This document shows, one piece after another, positions 24,920 through 36,682 of a stretch of DNA of 64,000 bases. A program made the position numbers and the translations under genes. The notes below the pieces were generated by a model. The model did no database searches, was not told the origin of the DNA, and was given only the letters and a program-made list of their open reading frames with translations. The DNA is from Benincasa hispida (lineage: Eukaryota; Streptophyta; Magnoliopsida; Cucurbitales; Cucurbitaceae), in contig NC_052354.1 in the NCBI RefSeq assembly GCF_009727055.1, positions 52,799,637-52,863,636 on the forward strand, given 5' to 3'. Position 1 is the first letter of the stretch. Every line of letters begins with the position of its first letter.

Positions 24920-27026
24920 TGAAGGATCTTTTACCGAAGATTCCATGAGCAATTCGGATCGCTCCAATTTCATTAGTGACCGAAATACAAATATATACAT
25001 TCATAGCGAGCAGTTATGCAAAACAAACACTAATTATCAACATGCTAAGAACGAAAAAATAAAAAGAGAATGATGCCATACCAGTTTGAAGACGTTCTTC
25101 ACACTTGGAACTCAAAGCAGCGGAAACTCCAATGTCGATCTATCAATACCCAGCAACAATGTCAACATAGCAGCACGATCAATCGCACGAACGACGAACA
25201 CCGCGAGGGACGGACCTACCATAGAAAAGAAGCCTCAGGATTTCAGAGTGAGAAAAGTCAAGTGGTCTTTGGTGAATTTGGTAGAGGAAGGAGGAAAACC
25301 AGATCGTGTAGGCGATAAGCAAGTGGGAGGGAAAAAGACGCTATCGCATAGCAAAATGCTTACCGTTTAGAAGAAGCTACACGATCGTGTAGCTTTTACT
25401 GAACGATCGTTTAGCAAAATCGACACACTATATGATCGTTTAGAGAAGCTATTCGATCGTGTAGGAAATAGCGTGTGATCGTTTAGGTGCGAGGTAGACG
25501 ATCATTTAGGTAGAGAGGCGACTATCGTATAGGCTCTCGATTCTTTAAGCGATTGTTTTCTTTTCACCAATGCACGCTCACTCTTTCTTTTGGACGATTA
25601 ATCAAAATGAAAACTATTTTCATTTTAATTCATCGGTTACAATAACCGACGCTGCCCCACTAACCCACGCCCGAACATAAATTTTTAGACTAATTATCAT
25701 ATAATCAATCAATTAATTAATAATAAATATAATCATATTATATTTTTACCCTATAGTTTGATATCACATATCTACTATAGTATTTTCTCCTTTACTTGAT
25801 ATAAATCATATTTATATCTAATTTCCTCCAAAATAATGTATCTCATACATTTAGCCATTATATCATATATAATTAACCAGTCCAATTATATCATATATAA
25901 TCGAACTTCCTCTTATCAATTTGAATAATTCAAATTAACCCAAACACTAGTTCTTGACTTTATCTATGCTACCCAGGGGATCTAATGGACCTGTGGCTCG
26001 AAGCTCCAATGGTCCGTGAATAGCTGACTAAACTCTTTAGTCACGAGATCCATCATCCGTTAACTGTCAGGCATTCCACTAAAGACCAATAGCTGAACTC
26101 TTCTTACCATAGATATATTTCTATGTCCATCAGATATAACCAATCATGAGTACGATGACCCTTCACAGATGCTCGTAAGTACAGTTGAGCCAAATTACCG
26201 TTTTGCCCCTGTAGTTACATCTCAATCCTTAAGTACCACTGATTCCTCTAATGAACAATACAACATAGTCCAACTATGTGTGAACACCTCTCGGGCCAAG
26301 AGAAGGTGCGTGGCGCCCAAGCCCCAGAATCAGCCCTTAAGGGAGCTATCTATCTACTTATCCCTGCCTTGGGGAAAGAGTGAATTCCATCTTGTGTAGC
26401 TGAGTTCCCAGCTTCCAAATCAGACGAGTCCCCAAAATGGTAGTTTTGAATTAGCGACGTGACCACTCGCACCCATATAAATCAAAAGACCGCCCTCAAT
26501 GGCAGGAGTTTCCAACTCACTTAGGATTGAGGTCATGCTACCTATGGTCATCCTAGTGAAGTGAAGTCTCTGTCATGAACAGTGTTTTATAACGAGACGT
26601 TAACACTTCATGATCAGGTCTCATACAAACTCTTTGCATAGGATGCCTCCACTTGCATGTCCCCAATACGAATAATCAGGATCAGACCATCTGTGACAAG
26701 TCACAACACTTGTGACCATTCCCAACAAGAGCGGGGCCGTATCTGTAGCGTTACCAGGATAAGGTTTCCCTCCTATATCCATATACTACAGACCATTTTG
26801 GTTATCACTTAAGACATGGTCCACTTGTATGTCACCACATACATGCTTGAGTCACATACAAATAACCAGGGATTTTATGTTTATTAATTTGTGGTAAAGC
26901 GAATAAAACAAGCAACTGAGCAAAATACAAGATGTGAAGTAAATATCATATATTAACAACACAAGCGTTCGTACAAACTATTTACAAACTACGAGACACG
27001 AGACTTTAGGGCATCAACCCCAACAC
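24920..27026 (-). mobile_element. Solo LTR A2b nested in LTR A2a
   Basis: It runs from TGAAGGATC to CCCCAACA on the plus strand, 2107 bp, with the perfect duplication CATAC at 24915-24919 and 27027-27031. The host LTR resumes at 'atcacgccaattatatc'. It is the subfamily closest to the partial LTR at 1-891. Confidence 0.93.
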
Positions 27027-27080
27027 ATACATCACGCCAATTATATCAAATATAATTGAATTTCCTCTTGTCAATTGAAC

Positions 27081-28298
27081 ATTTCAAATCAACCCCAAGA
27101 ACTGATTCTCAACTTGAATCCATTGAGCTACTAATGGGACCTTATGGACTTGTAGCTTGAAGCTCCAATAGTACGTGAATAGCTGACTAAACTCTTTGGT
27201 CACGGATCCACCATCCATTAACTACCGAGCACTTCACTAAAGACCGACAACTGCACGTTCCTCACTACAGATATATTTTGTGTCCATATCAACCAATCAA
27301 CAATGCGATAACCCTTGACAGATCGCTCGTAAGTATAGCTGGGCCAATTTATCGTTATACCCCTGTAGTTACATCTAACTTCTTAAGTATCATTGATCCC
27401 TCTAATGAACATAAGTCATAGTCCTACTATGACTGAGTTCTCTCTTCCAAAGAGAGATTGTGGCCACTATGTTCAAGACTCGAAATCAGCCCTTAAGGGA
27501 GCAATCTATCTACTTACCCTTGCTTTGGGAAAGGAGTGAATTCCATCTTGTGTAACTGAGTTCCCAGCTCCCCAATTAGAAAAATCCCCAAAAAAGTAGG
27601 CTTGTTGAGTTGGAAATCTGGCCACTCACACCCATACTAATCAAAGGACTGCCCTCAAAGGCAGGAGTTCCAAAAACATTCAAGATCAAGGTTATTTCAA
27701 ACCAACACCAAGAACTGATTCTCAATTTGAATCCTACCAAGGGGACCTTATGGACTTGTAGCTCGAAGCTCCAACAGTAAGTGAATAATTGATTAAACTT
27801 TTTAGTCACAGGATCCACCATCCGTTAACTTCCAGACAGTCCACTAAAGACCGACAATTGAACTCTCCTTACCACAAATATATTATGTGTCCATATCAAC
27901 TAATCAATAATGCGATAACTCTTCATAGATCGCTCGTAAGTATAGTTGGGCCAATAACCGTTATGCCCCTCTAGTTACATCTAACTCCTTAAGTACCACT
28001 AATCCCTCTAATGAATATAAGTTATAGTCCTACTATGACTAAGTCCTCTCTTCCAAAGAGAAGTTGTGGCCACTACGTTCAAGCCCTGGAATCAGCCCTT
28101 AAGGGAGCAATCTCTCTACTTATCCCTGCTTTGGGAAATGAGTGAATTCCATCTTGTGGATTGAGTTCCCAACTCCTAAATCAGACAAGTCCCCAAAAAG
28201 GTAGGCATTTTGAGTTAACAATCTGGCCTCTCTCACCCATACTAATCAAAGAACCGCCTTCAAAGGCAAGAGTTCCCAAAACACTCAAGATTAAGGTT
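27081..28298. repeat. 613-bp tandem duplication inside LTR A2a
   Basis: Copy 1 (27081-27693) and copy 2 (27694-28298) both run from 'atttcaaa(t/c)caac' through 'ccaagaactgattctcaa' to 'caaggtta'. The copies differ by several percent, so this is not an assembly error but an old unequal exchange or slippage event. Confidence 0.85.
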
Positions 28299-28810
28299 AT
28301 GTCACCTATGGTCATTTAGGTGAGATGTAAGTCTCCAGTATCAACGACGTTACATACAGAGACGAATCATCTCGTGGTTCATTCTTATACAAACTCTTTG
28401 TATAGGACACCCCCACTCACATGTCTCCACATGAATGGCCAGGATCAACCTCTGTAGTAGTTCACAACACTTGTAAACCTCTACAAAGTGGGTCGTGTTC
28501 GTAGTGTTATTAGGATCAGGTATCCCTCCTTAATCCTTATACTACAAACCTTTTTAAGTTATCACTTAAGGCATGATTCACTTGTATATCTCATATACAT
28601 GCTTAAATTTTCATACAATAACTATGGAGCTTCTTTTATTGGATATGAGTAAATGCAAAATAAAATAACTCTTATTTTATTCATAACAATGTGTATAATG
28701 TTTACAAACTATGAGACTCTGGGAGAATTAGGACACCAATCCCAACGGTCACTACACTTCAGATCATGCAATCGATGCGAGAATTATTTGAGTGAAAGTC
28801 CTCATAATTC

Positions 28811-30416
28811 AAGCAGGATGGGATTGATATAGACAAAACCAGTAATGTCAACTCCTTATTTGATCTTCGATCCATATTTAATGTTAAGGGACTAATAGAA
28901 GAGGCAAAAGTTGTTAACTCTAGCGAAGTTTATCAAAGAGGTTTGACCTCGGAAGAAAAACTTGGAATTTATAATAAGGGAGTTCAAGCTAATCCCACTA
29001 CTCTCCAGCATAGGAAGAGATCCAATAACAATAAATCTGATTTACTTATCTTGGAGTCATGTTTGGTAGAGAATATTGGTTCTGGCTGGGTAGTTGATCA
29101 GGGGCTACTAATCACGTGTGTTTTTCCCATAAGAGATTTGATTCCTAGAAACAATTGGAAGCTAGAGAGATGACTCTTCGAGTCGGCACTGGTGAGGTCA
29201 TTTTAGTTGTTTTCGTAGGTAGGCTTAAGTTACTCATGGACAAGAAATTATATATGTTATTAGATGATATATATGTAGTTCCTAATATGAAAAGGAATTT
29301 AATCTATGTTTCTTATTTGATTGAGCAAAATTATCCTCTCTTATTTTCTGAAATAAAGTGTTTATTTTTAAGAACGAAATAGAGATAGAATTTTCTTCAA
29401 AAGAAAGTAACTTATATATACCAAGACCATTAGTTACAAAGGTTATCCTAAATACTGAAATGTTCAGAACCGCGACAACTGCGAAAAAACCAAGGATTTC
29501 TCCTAAAGAAAATGCCCACCTTTGGAATCTAAGGCTAGGTCACATTAATCTCAATATGATTGAGAGATTGGTGAAAAATGAACTTCTAAATGGTTTAAAA
29601 GAAAACTCTTTATTTGTATGTGAATCATGCCTTGAAGGCAAGATGACAAAACAACATTTTACTGGAAAAGGTTATAGAGCCAAAGAGACCTTAGAGCATA
29701 TACATTCAGATCTCTGTGGTCCGATGAATGTAAAAGCAAGAGGAGGGTATGAATATTTCATCTCTTTCATAGATGATTATTCAAGATACAGATATCTTTA
29801 CCTAATGCAATACAAGTTTGAAGCACTTGAAAGTTCAAGGAATATAAGACCAAGGTTGAAAACTTGTTAGGTAAAAAGGTAAAAACACTACGATTTGACC
29901 ATGGTGAAGAGTATATGAACTTAAGATTCCATAACTATATGATAGAACATGGAATAACATCTCAATTCTCAACTCTTGGTACATCTCAACGAAATGGTGT
30001 ATCAAAAAGGAGAAATAGAACCCTATTGAACATGGTTCCGTCTATGATGAGCAATGCATAACTTCTAACTCATTTTGGGGATTTATAGTGGAGACTGATG
30101 TTTACATTTTGAACAACGTTCTAGCCAAGAGTGTTTCTGAAACACCCTTGGAGTTGTGGAGAGGCTGTAAAAGTAGTTTACGCCACTTTAAGATTTGGGG
30201 ATGTCCAGCCCATGTGCTTGTGATAAATCTCAAAAAGTTGGAACCTCGTTTGAAAGTATGCCTATTTGTAGGCTACCCCAAAGAAATAAGAAGGGGATAC
30301 TTCTTTTATCCAAAGGAAAATAAAGTGTTTGTATTGACAAACACTACTTTCTTGGAAAAAGACCACATCAGAGACCACAAACCATGAATCAAAATAGTTT
30401 TAAGAACGATTTTTCT
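28811..30416 (+). pseudogene. Element B protease and integrase region (broken)
   Basis: The zinc-knuckle-to-protease stretch ends near 29130. The protease catalytic triplet DSG is changed to DQG, followed by a one-base shift near 29100. The GAG-pre-integrase stretch (LWNLRLGHINLNMIERLVKN) lies at 29520-29580 and the integrase core (HSDLCGPMNVKARGGYEYF, FIDDYSRYRYLY) at 29700-29860. Then come a frameshift near 29864, the DHGEEY and SQRNGVSKRRNRTLLNM stretches (HGEEY stands for the usual GGEY; QRNG for QQNG), and a last frame 30088-30387 (SLRHFKIWGCPAHVLV). Connection and palm residues that should follow are missing, replaced by the A-family block from about 30417. Confidence 0.87.
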
Positions 30417-30515
30417 GATGATGATACTAGGGTATGCCCTAGTTTATTGTATATTGTATATATTTTATATTGTATTGTACATTAGTCTCCCGAGGCATTA
30501 GAACAAGTGGGAGGT

Positions 30516-32297
30516 TGTTGGGATTGATGTCCTAATTCTCTCGGAGTCTCGTTGTTTGTAATGATACACATTGTTTGATGAATAAAATAATTGTTATTTC
30601 ATTCTGGCATTTACTCATATCCAATAAACAAAGCTTATTGGTTATCTTACATAAAATTAAGCATGTATATGTGATACACGAGTGGATCATGACTTAAGTG
30701 ATAAACTAAATAGGTCTGTAGCATAAGGATTAAGGTGGGATACCTAATCCTGATGACACTACTGATACGACCCACTTTGTAGAGGTTTACAAGTGTTGTA
30801 AACGACTACAGATGGTAGATCCTGACCATTCATGTGGAGACATGGAACGAGGGTGTCCTATACAAAGATTTTGTATAAGACCGGACCATGAAATGACTAG
30901 ACTCTGTATATAATGTCGTTGATACTAGAGACCTACATATTACCTAAACGACCAAGGTGACACGACCTCAATCCTGAGTGTTTTGGGAACTCCTGCCTTT
31001 GAGGGTAGTCCTTTGATTAGTATGGGTGAGAATGGCCAGATTGCCAACTCAACATGCCTACCTTTTTGGGAGTTGGGAACTCAATCCACAAGATGGAACT
31101 CACTCCTTTCCCGAAGCTGATATAAGTAGAGAGATTACTCCCTTAAGGGTTGATTCTAGAGTTTGAACATAGTGGCCATAGTTTCTCTTTGGAAGAGAGG
31201 ACTTAGTCATAGTAGGACTATGACTTACGTTCATTAGAGGGATCAGTGGTACTTAAGGAGTTAGATGTAACTACAGGGGCATAACGGTTATTGGCCGAAC
31301 TGTACTTATGAGTGATTGTGAAGGGTTGTCGTACTGTTGATTGGTTAAGATAGACACATAATATATCTGTGGTAAAGAGAATTCAGCTTTTGGTCTTTAC
31401 TGAAGTGCCTGGCAGTTAACAGATGGTGGATCTTGTGACTAAGAGTTTAGTCAGTTATTCACGTATTGTTGGAGCTTCGAGCTACAGTTCATAAGGTCCC
31501 CTTGGTAGCTCAATGGATTCAGGTGAGGATCAGTTCTTGGTGTTGATTTGAAATACTAAAATTGACAAGAGGTAATTTGATTATATATGATATGATCGGT
31601 ATGATGTATGAGATACATATAGTGGAGGATTAATGTAAATGACATTAAATGCCATAGAATAGAAAAAGAGCTATGGTTTATATGTTTCATGAGATGAAAT
31701 ATTTAAACTATAGGTTATAAATATAGTATGATAAGTTGGTTATTATTTATATTTATAATAATATTAATTATTGGATAATTAACTCTTTTTCTCTAATAAC
31801 CAATTGAGTGAGAGGTTATTGGTGGTTTCATGGTAACCATGAGATAATTTTTTTTTTCCTAATTTTAGTAAGTTTTTGCAAAAAAAAAAAAAATTGTGAT
31901 TTTTTCTCTCTTGGAATCTCAAGAAAGTTGTCATGTTTTTGTAGCTAGCTATGAAGGCGACAGACACGTAGTTAAGCGATGGTAACTTGGAGCTAGCTAA
32001 ACGATCGTGTAGTGTTTGTAGGTGACAAACATGCAGCTAAGCGATGAGCTAAATGATCACTTAGCTTTTGTTAGATGATCGTTTAGCTTTTGCTAAATGA
32101 TTGGGCATCGACCTATAAGATAGGTTCAGCCATCTCCCACTTGCTCAATCGTTTAACGATTATTGTTTCCTCCATATTCTGCTTCAAACCAAGTCCACAC
32201 AGAGCCCACCCTCTGGATTCTCACATCGAGAATACCAAGATAGCCTTCTTAGTGGTGTCATACTCAACTCGACACCAACGATGTTCTGTACCATATA
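30516..32297 (+). repeat. LTR A3, 3' LTR truncated at its right end
   Basis: It starts TGTTGGGATTGATGTCC directly after a polypurine tract and aligns with LTR A1 up to about 32285 ('actcgacaccaacgatg'). The remaining ~400 bp are lost where LTR A4 begins. Confidence 0.85.
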
Positions 32298-35200
32298 TGA
32301 GGGAAATCATACACGAGGATTTCCATGAGCAGCAAAAAGATCATTCCAAATTATAATCATATATGAACTTTACAATTATAGTCATAAACAAAAACATACG
32401 ACTATGCATTAATTACAGAAATGACAACATGACAATACAAAATGATTAAGGAGAAATGCTACACACATTTATAGACTCATCGCCAAGCTTATTGATCATG
32501 AATGCTCGAACACAACAACCTCGAACACTCGTCCAACGCGACCGTTACACAGCAGAACACCGTGCACTCGAACTCAGCGATCACCTCGATCATGAACACC
32601 CCAACAGCACAAACAGCCTCTACAGGACCTCAACGCCGTCGAGTTAAGTATGACACCACCAAGAAGGCTACCTTGGTATTCTCGGTGTGAGAATCCAGAG
32701 GGTGGGCTCTATATGGACTTGGTTTGAACTTTGAGGCAGAAGACAGAGGATACAACAATCGTGTAAACGATTGAGCAAGTGGGAGAAGGTTGAATCTATG
32801 GTATAGGTTGATGCCCAATTGTTTAGCAAAAGCTAAGCGATCGTTTAGCTCATCGTTTCGCTTAGCTGCGTGTCTGTCGCTTACAAACAGTACATGATCG
32901 TTTAGCTAGCTCTAAGTTATCGCTTAGTAAATCCTATTTACTTAACAACTTCCGTGAGAAAATTTCGAGAGAGAAAATCTCAAAATCACAAAATCCAACA
33001 GTACAAAATTAGGAAAACAATTTTTTTTTTTTATCTCACTGTTACCATGAAACCACCAATAACCTCCCACTCAATTGGTTATTAAAGAAAAAGAATTAAT
33101 TATCCAATAATTAATATTATTATAAATATAAATGATAAATAACTTACCATAATATATTTATAACCTATAGTTTTAACATTTCATCTCATCAAACATATAA
33201 ACCATAGCTCTTTTTCTATTCCATGGTACTTAATGTAAATCTCATTTACATTAATCCTCTACTAGATATATCTCATACATCATACAGATCATATCCTATA
33301 TAATCAAATTACCTCTTGTCAATTTGAACATTTCAAATCAACACCAATAACTGATCCTCAACTGAATCCATTGAGCTACCAAGGGGACCATATGGATATG
33401 TAGCTCGAAGCTCTAACGATACGTGAATAACTTACTAAACTCTTTAGTCATGGGATCCACCATCCATTAATTGCCAGATACTCTACTTAAGACCGACAGC
33501 TGAACGCTTCTTACCATAAATATATTATGTGTTCATCTTAACCAACCAGCAGTGCGATAACCCTTTATAGATCGCTCGTAAGTACAGTTGAGCCAATATC
33601 GCTATGCCCCTGTAGTTACATCTAACTTCTTAAGTACCACTGATCCCTCTAATGAACATAAGTCATAGTCCTACTATGACTGAATTCTCTCTTCCAAGCA
33701 GAAGTTGTGGCCACTATGTTCAAGCCCTGGAATCAGCCCTTAAGAGAACAATCTCTCTACTTATCCCTGCTTTGGGAAAGGAGTGAATTCCATCTTGTGG
33801 ATTGAGTTCCCAGCTCCCAAAAAAGTAGGCATGTTGAGTTGGAAATCTGGCCACTCTCACCCATACTAATCAAAGGACCGCTCTCAAAGGTAGGAGTTTC
33901 CGAAACACTCATGATTGAGGTTGTGTCACCTATGGTTGTTTAGGTGAGATGTAAGTCTCTAGTATCAACGGCGTTATACACAGAGTCTATCATCTTGTGG
34001 TCCAGTCTTATACAAACTCTTTGTATAGGACATCCTTGCTCGCACGTCTCCACATGAATGGCCAGGATCTACTATTTGTAGTAGTTTACAACATTTGCAA
34101 ACTTCAACAAAGCGGGCCGTATCCGTAGTGTCACTATGATCAGGTATCTCACCTTAATCCTTATACTACAGATCTATTTAGGTTATCACTTGAGGCATGA
34201 TCCACTTGTATATCACATATATGATGCGTTATCTTATGCGATGAAATAATGGTGTAGAATGTGATGGTGGAATATGCGTTGTGCAAGCAAGTTTTCTCAG
34301 TAAGACCCAAATATAAATCCTACTGAATTGCCTGGTAAGCTCAGGGTCGAACACAGGGACTAAGGAAGACAATATGCGATGGTAATTTTGGATTACTTTG
34401 CGGTAACGATTAAATCAATGGTTTGGTTGATTTATTGTTTAAGGTATAAAATGTATGCGGTGGATTTGAGAGAAAAGTAATTATGCGACAGATACACTGA
34501 GTATGTGGAGGAACGGGTTGAGAAGGTCTTTAGCTAGCGTTTCCCGAGAATGCGTACAAGCTATGCAATCATGCTACACTCATGTGACAGCAAATCATTT
34601 TCTAATGCAAATGCGATAGCTCCTAATTTTAGGACGCATGCGATGAATGCGATAATGTCTATAGAGCTTATTCCTAAGTCTCTACTTCTTGCCTATGCGA
34701 TGACGAAAGATGCACACAAGGATAAGGCGACCGCATACAATCACATCCTATCTCTAGGGTGCATGCGATGCATTAATAGCAAACAGAACTTATTCCTAAG
34801 CTTCTATCTCTTGATTATGCGGTTCTAACCTGACTCTCCCAAGCCTAGATTCTAATCTGACTTTTCCAAGCCTAGATTCTATCCTTAGACTACCCTCTCG
34901 AGTATCTATAATGGATGAATGACGCATACATAATACAAGATAATCGCATAACATGAAGATCTCAAGTTATGCTAGCTAAGTGCTTCTCAACCCATTCGAC
35001 AGATTTCGCTACTCATGCGTAATGTACATAAAGTGGACAGATATAAAGATGGAATTTCCATTTTTATAAATAAGTTCAGAGTACAAAATGACAATGGAAA
35101 TAAGGGAAGAGAGCCTGGTAGCAATTCCTTGCTTCCCAAGACTTTTACACTGTGTTATCTCTATTCTACCCAATAGATGTTCTTACTTCCACAAGAGTTG

Positions 35201-36107
35201 GCCCTCTTTCTGATTTCGACGCTCTCGGCACTCTTCCGAGTTCAACGGGACGATCTCTTGGTGTAATCTTCCTTCACTCGCTTCCTCCTTCTAAGTAAAA
35301 GAAAAACTATGAACAAGGCTACTTCTATCTATATGGTAAATTTTGTAAATTGAGCGAACTGAACGAACTGAATTCCTTCCTTCACTGAAGATGGCCTTCG
35401 ATAAAGAGCTTCAGGGTGAAGAACTTTTTTCTCTCATATGATTGCACTGATGGGATAACATTAATTCTCCGTCTGATGCGCCAAATATTTGTCACCGAAA
35501 AGTTGAGTGTACTTACTACAGTTGATTGTTAACGGCTTGTCAACTTAATTTGAAATCGACCGTCATCAGCTTTCTGTCCCATCGTGATTTATTAAGCTTT
35601 TACCCAGATGCGGCCACCTTGATACGCCGGCTCTATGCGGCCACCTTGATGTGCTGGCTCTATGCGGCCACCTCCTTGAGCAAATTTTCGTGAGCGCAAA
35701 CGATCGCATAGCCTTGCGTCGCAATCTTTTAATGTGCTTGGACATTAATTTCTTTGGATCGCATTTTCGCCTTGCGCCAATGCATTTTCTACACAAAAAT
35801 ACATAAGTTATCTGTTTTAATGCAATGGATGCATGTGATCGCAATGTTGTAAACTTAATGCTTTTGGACGCAATATTGTATATTTTAACCATCGCAATCC
35901 TGCATTTTTTTATAACTTAGCATTGTAATAACGTGCATTTCTACCCGTTATCAATATACATGCTTAAGTTTACATAAGATAACCATGGAGTTTTGTTGAT
36001 TGGATATGAGTAAATTCCAGAATGAATAATAGTTTTTTTATTCATTAAACAATGTGTATCATTACAAGCAACGAGATTCCGAGAGAATTAGGACACAAAT
36101 CCCAACA
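32298..36107 (-). repeat. LTR A4, 3' LTR in minus orientation, containing solo LTR E1
   Basis: On the plus strand it starts TGAGGGAAATC and ends ATCCCAACA, followed by the inverted polypurine tract 'atctcccacttgttc'. Net length after removing E1 is 2073 bp, as for the other A LTRs. The GATCG-word array is at 32810-32930. Confidence 0.88.
34222..35953. mobile_element. Solo LTR E1 inside LTR A4
   Basis: TGATGCG... to ...CCCGTTATCA, 1732 bp, flanked by the perfect duplication ATATA (34217-34221, 35954-35958). It is rich in ATGCGAT words. A relative lies at 48167-50154, sharing 'ggtcgaac(a)c(a)caggga' and the end 'gcatttct(a/g)cccgt(t/c)atca'. The family is not recognised; it has no coding part here. 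Confidence 0.88.
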
Positions 36108-36682
36108 ATCTCCCACTTGTTCTAATGCCTCGGGAGACTAATGTAAAATATACAATAAACTAGGGCATACACCAGTATCATCTCCCACTTGTCCTAGACA
36201 AGATGTCGCATTTCCCGCAGACCCAGACTCTCTAAGTGACCCTCGAACACTTTAGCCGTGAGGACCTTTGTAAAGGAATCATCAACGTCGTGCTCCGACG
36301 CGATCTTCGAAACTATCACATCACCGCAATGCACAATCTCCCTGATCAAGTGTTATTTTCGTTCTATGTGCTTACCCCGACGATGACTCCGAGGTTCCTT
36401 CAAATTTGCCACAGCCCCGCTGTTATCACAATATAGAATGATAGGGAAATTCATATTTGGAACAACTTCCACATCTGAATGGAATTTCTTCAGCCAATCA
36501 GCTTCCTTATTTGCTTCACAAATAGCTACGTATTCGGCTTCCATAGTGGAGTCCGCGATGCATCCTTGTTTGATGCTTCGCCAGACTACAACCCCTTCAT
36601 TCAGAGTGAAAATTGACTCTGATGTCGATTTCCAAGAATCTCTATCGGTCTGAAAGTCAGAGTCTTTGTATCATGTAGTCTA
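36108..36682 (-). pseudogene. RNase H and 3' flank of the A4 copia element (5' truncated)
   Basis: On the minus strand, RNase H is readable from about 36674 (DSDFQTDRDSWKSTSES) through STMEAEYVAICEANKEADW and LYCDNSGAVANLKEP to HIERK, then a stop where Tyr is usual, then IREIV, a degenerate SFTKVLTAKVFEG and the end near 36190. The catalytic-type Glu (MEAEY) and Asp (YCDN) are kept. At about 36683 it meets, head to head, the plus-strand reverse transcriptase of element B. Confidence 0.85.

Larger units (their letters stand above)
23908..28747 (-). mobile_element. Solo LTR A2a in element B gag, itself interrupted by LTR A2b
   Basis: On the plus strand it starts TGAAGAAAATC and ends ATCCCAACG (the terminal CA has become CG), flanked by the perfect duplication GTCAC (23903-23907, 28748-28752). 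It is cut by LTR A2b at 24920-27026. Net length is 2.73 kb instead of about 2.1 kb, because a 613-bp internal segment is tandemly duplicated (27081-28298). Confidence 0.92.
21454..28810 (+). pseudogene. Element B gag, broken and interrupted by two LTR insertions
   Basis: Gag starts with ATG at 21454 (MSSASMNLLKAN), continues after solo LTR A1 at 23696-23907 (FVVNDLNFVLIEEC, ILASIPDVLAKRFDSM) and after solo LTR A2a at 28748-28795 (QIMQSMRELFE). At both seams one copy of the target duplication (GCAAC, then GTCAC) completes the frame exactly. In-frame stops after NILT, after NLKA and after RELFE, and a large internal deletion after 28795, show that it was already decaying. Confidence 0.85.
30417..36682. 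mobile_element. A-family block: two opposed 3' LTRs with their polypurine tracts
   Basis: The left half reads 3' flank, polypurine tract (30500-30515, AGAACAAGTGGGAGG) and the start of LTR A3 in plus orientation. The right half is the mirror: LTR A4 in minus orientation, its polypurine tract (from 36108) and RNase H. The flank sequences beginning 'gatgatact' on the left and the reverse complement of 'agtatcatctcccacttg' on the right are alike. The block replaces the connection and N-terminal reverse-transcriptase part of element B. I see no target duplication at its ends. Confidence 0.7.

Noticed and set aside
28943..29173. 76-codon frame as an independent gene
   Set aside because: It is the region between gag and protease of element B, recognised by the LLILESCLVEN stretch.
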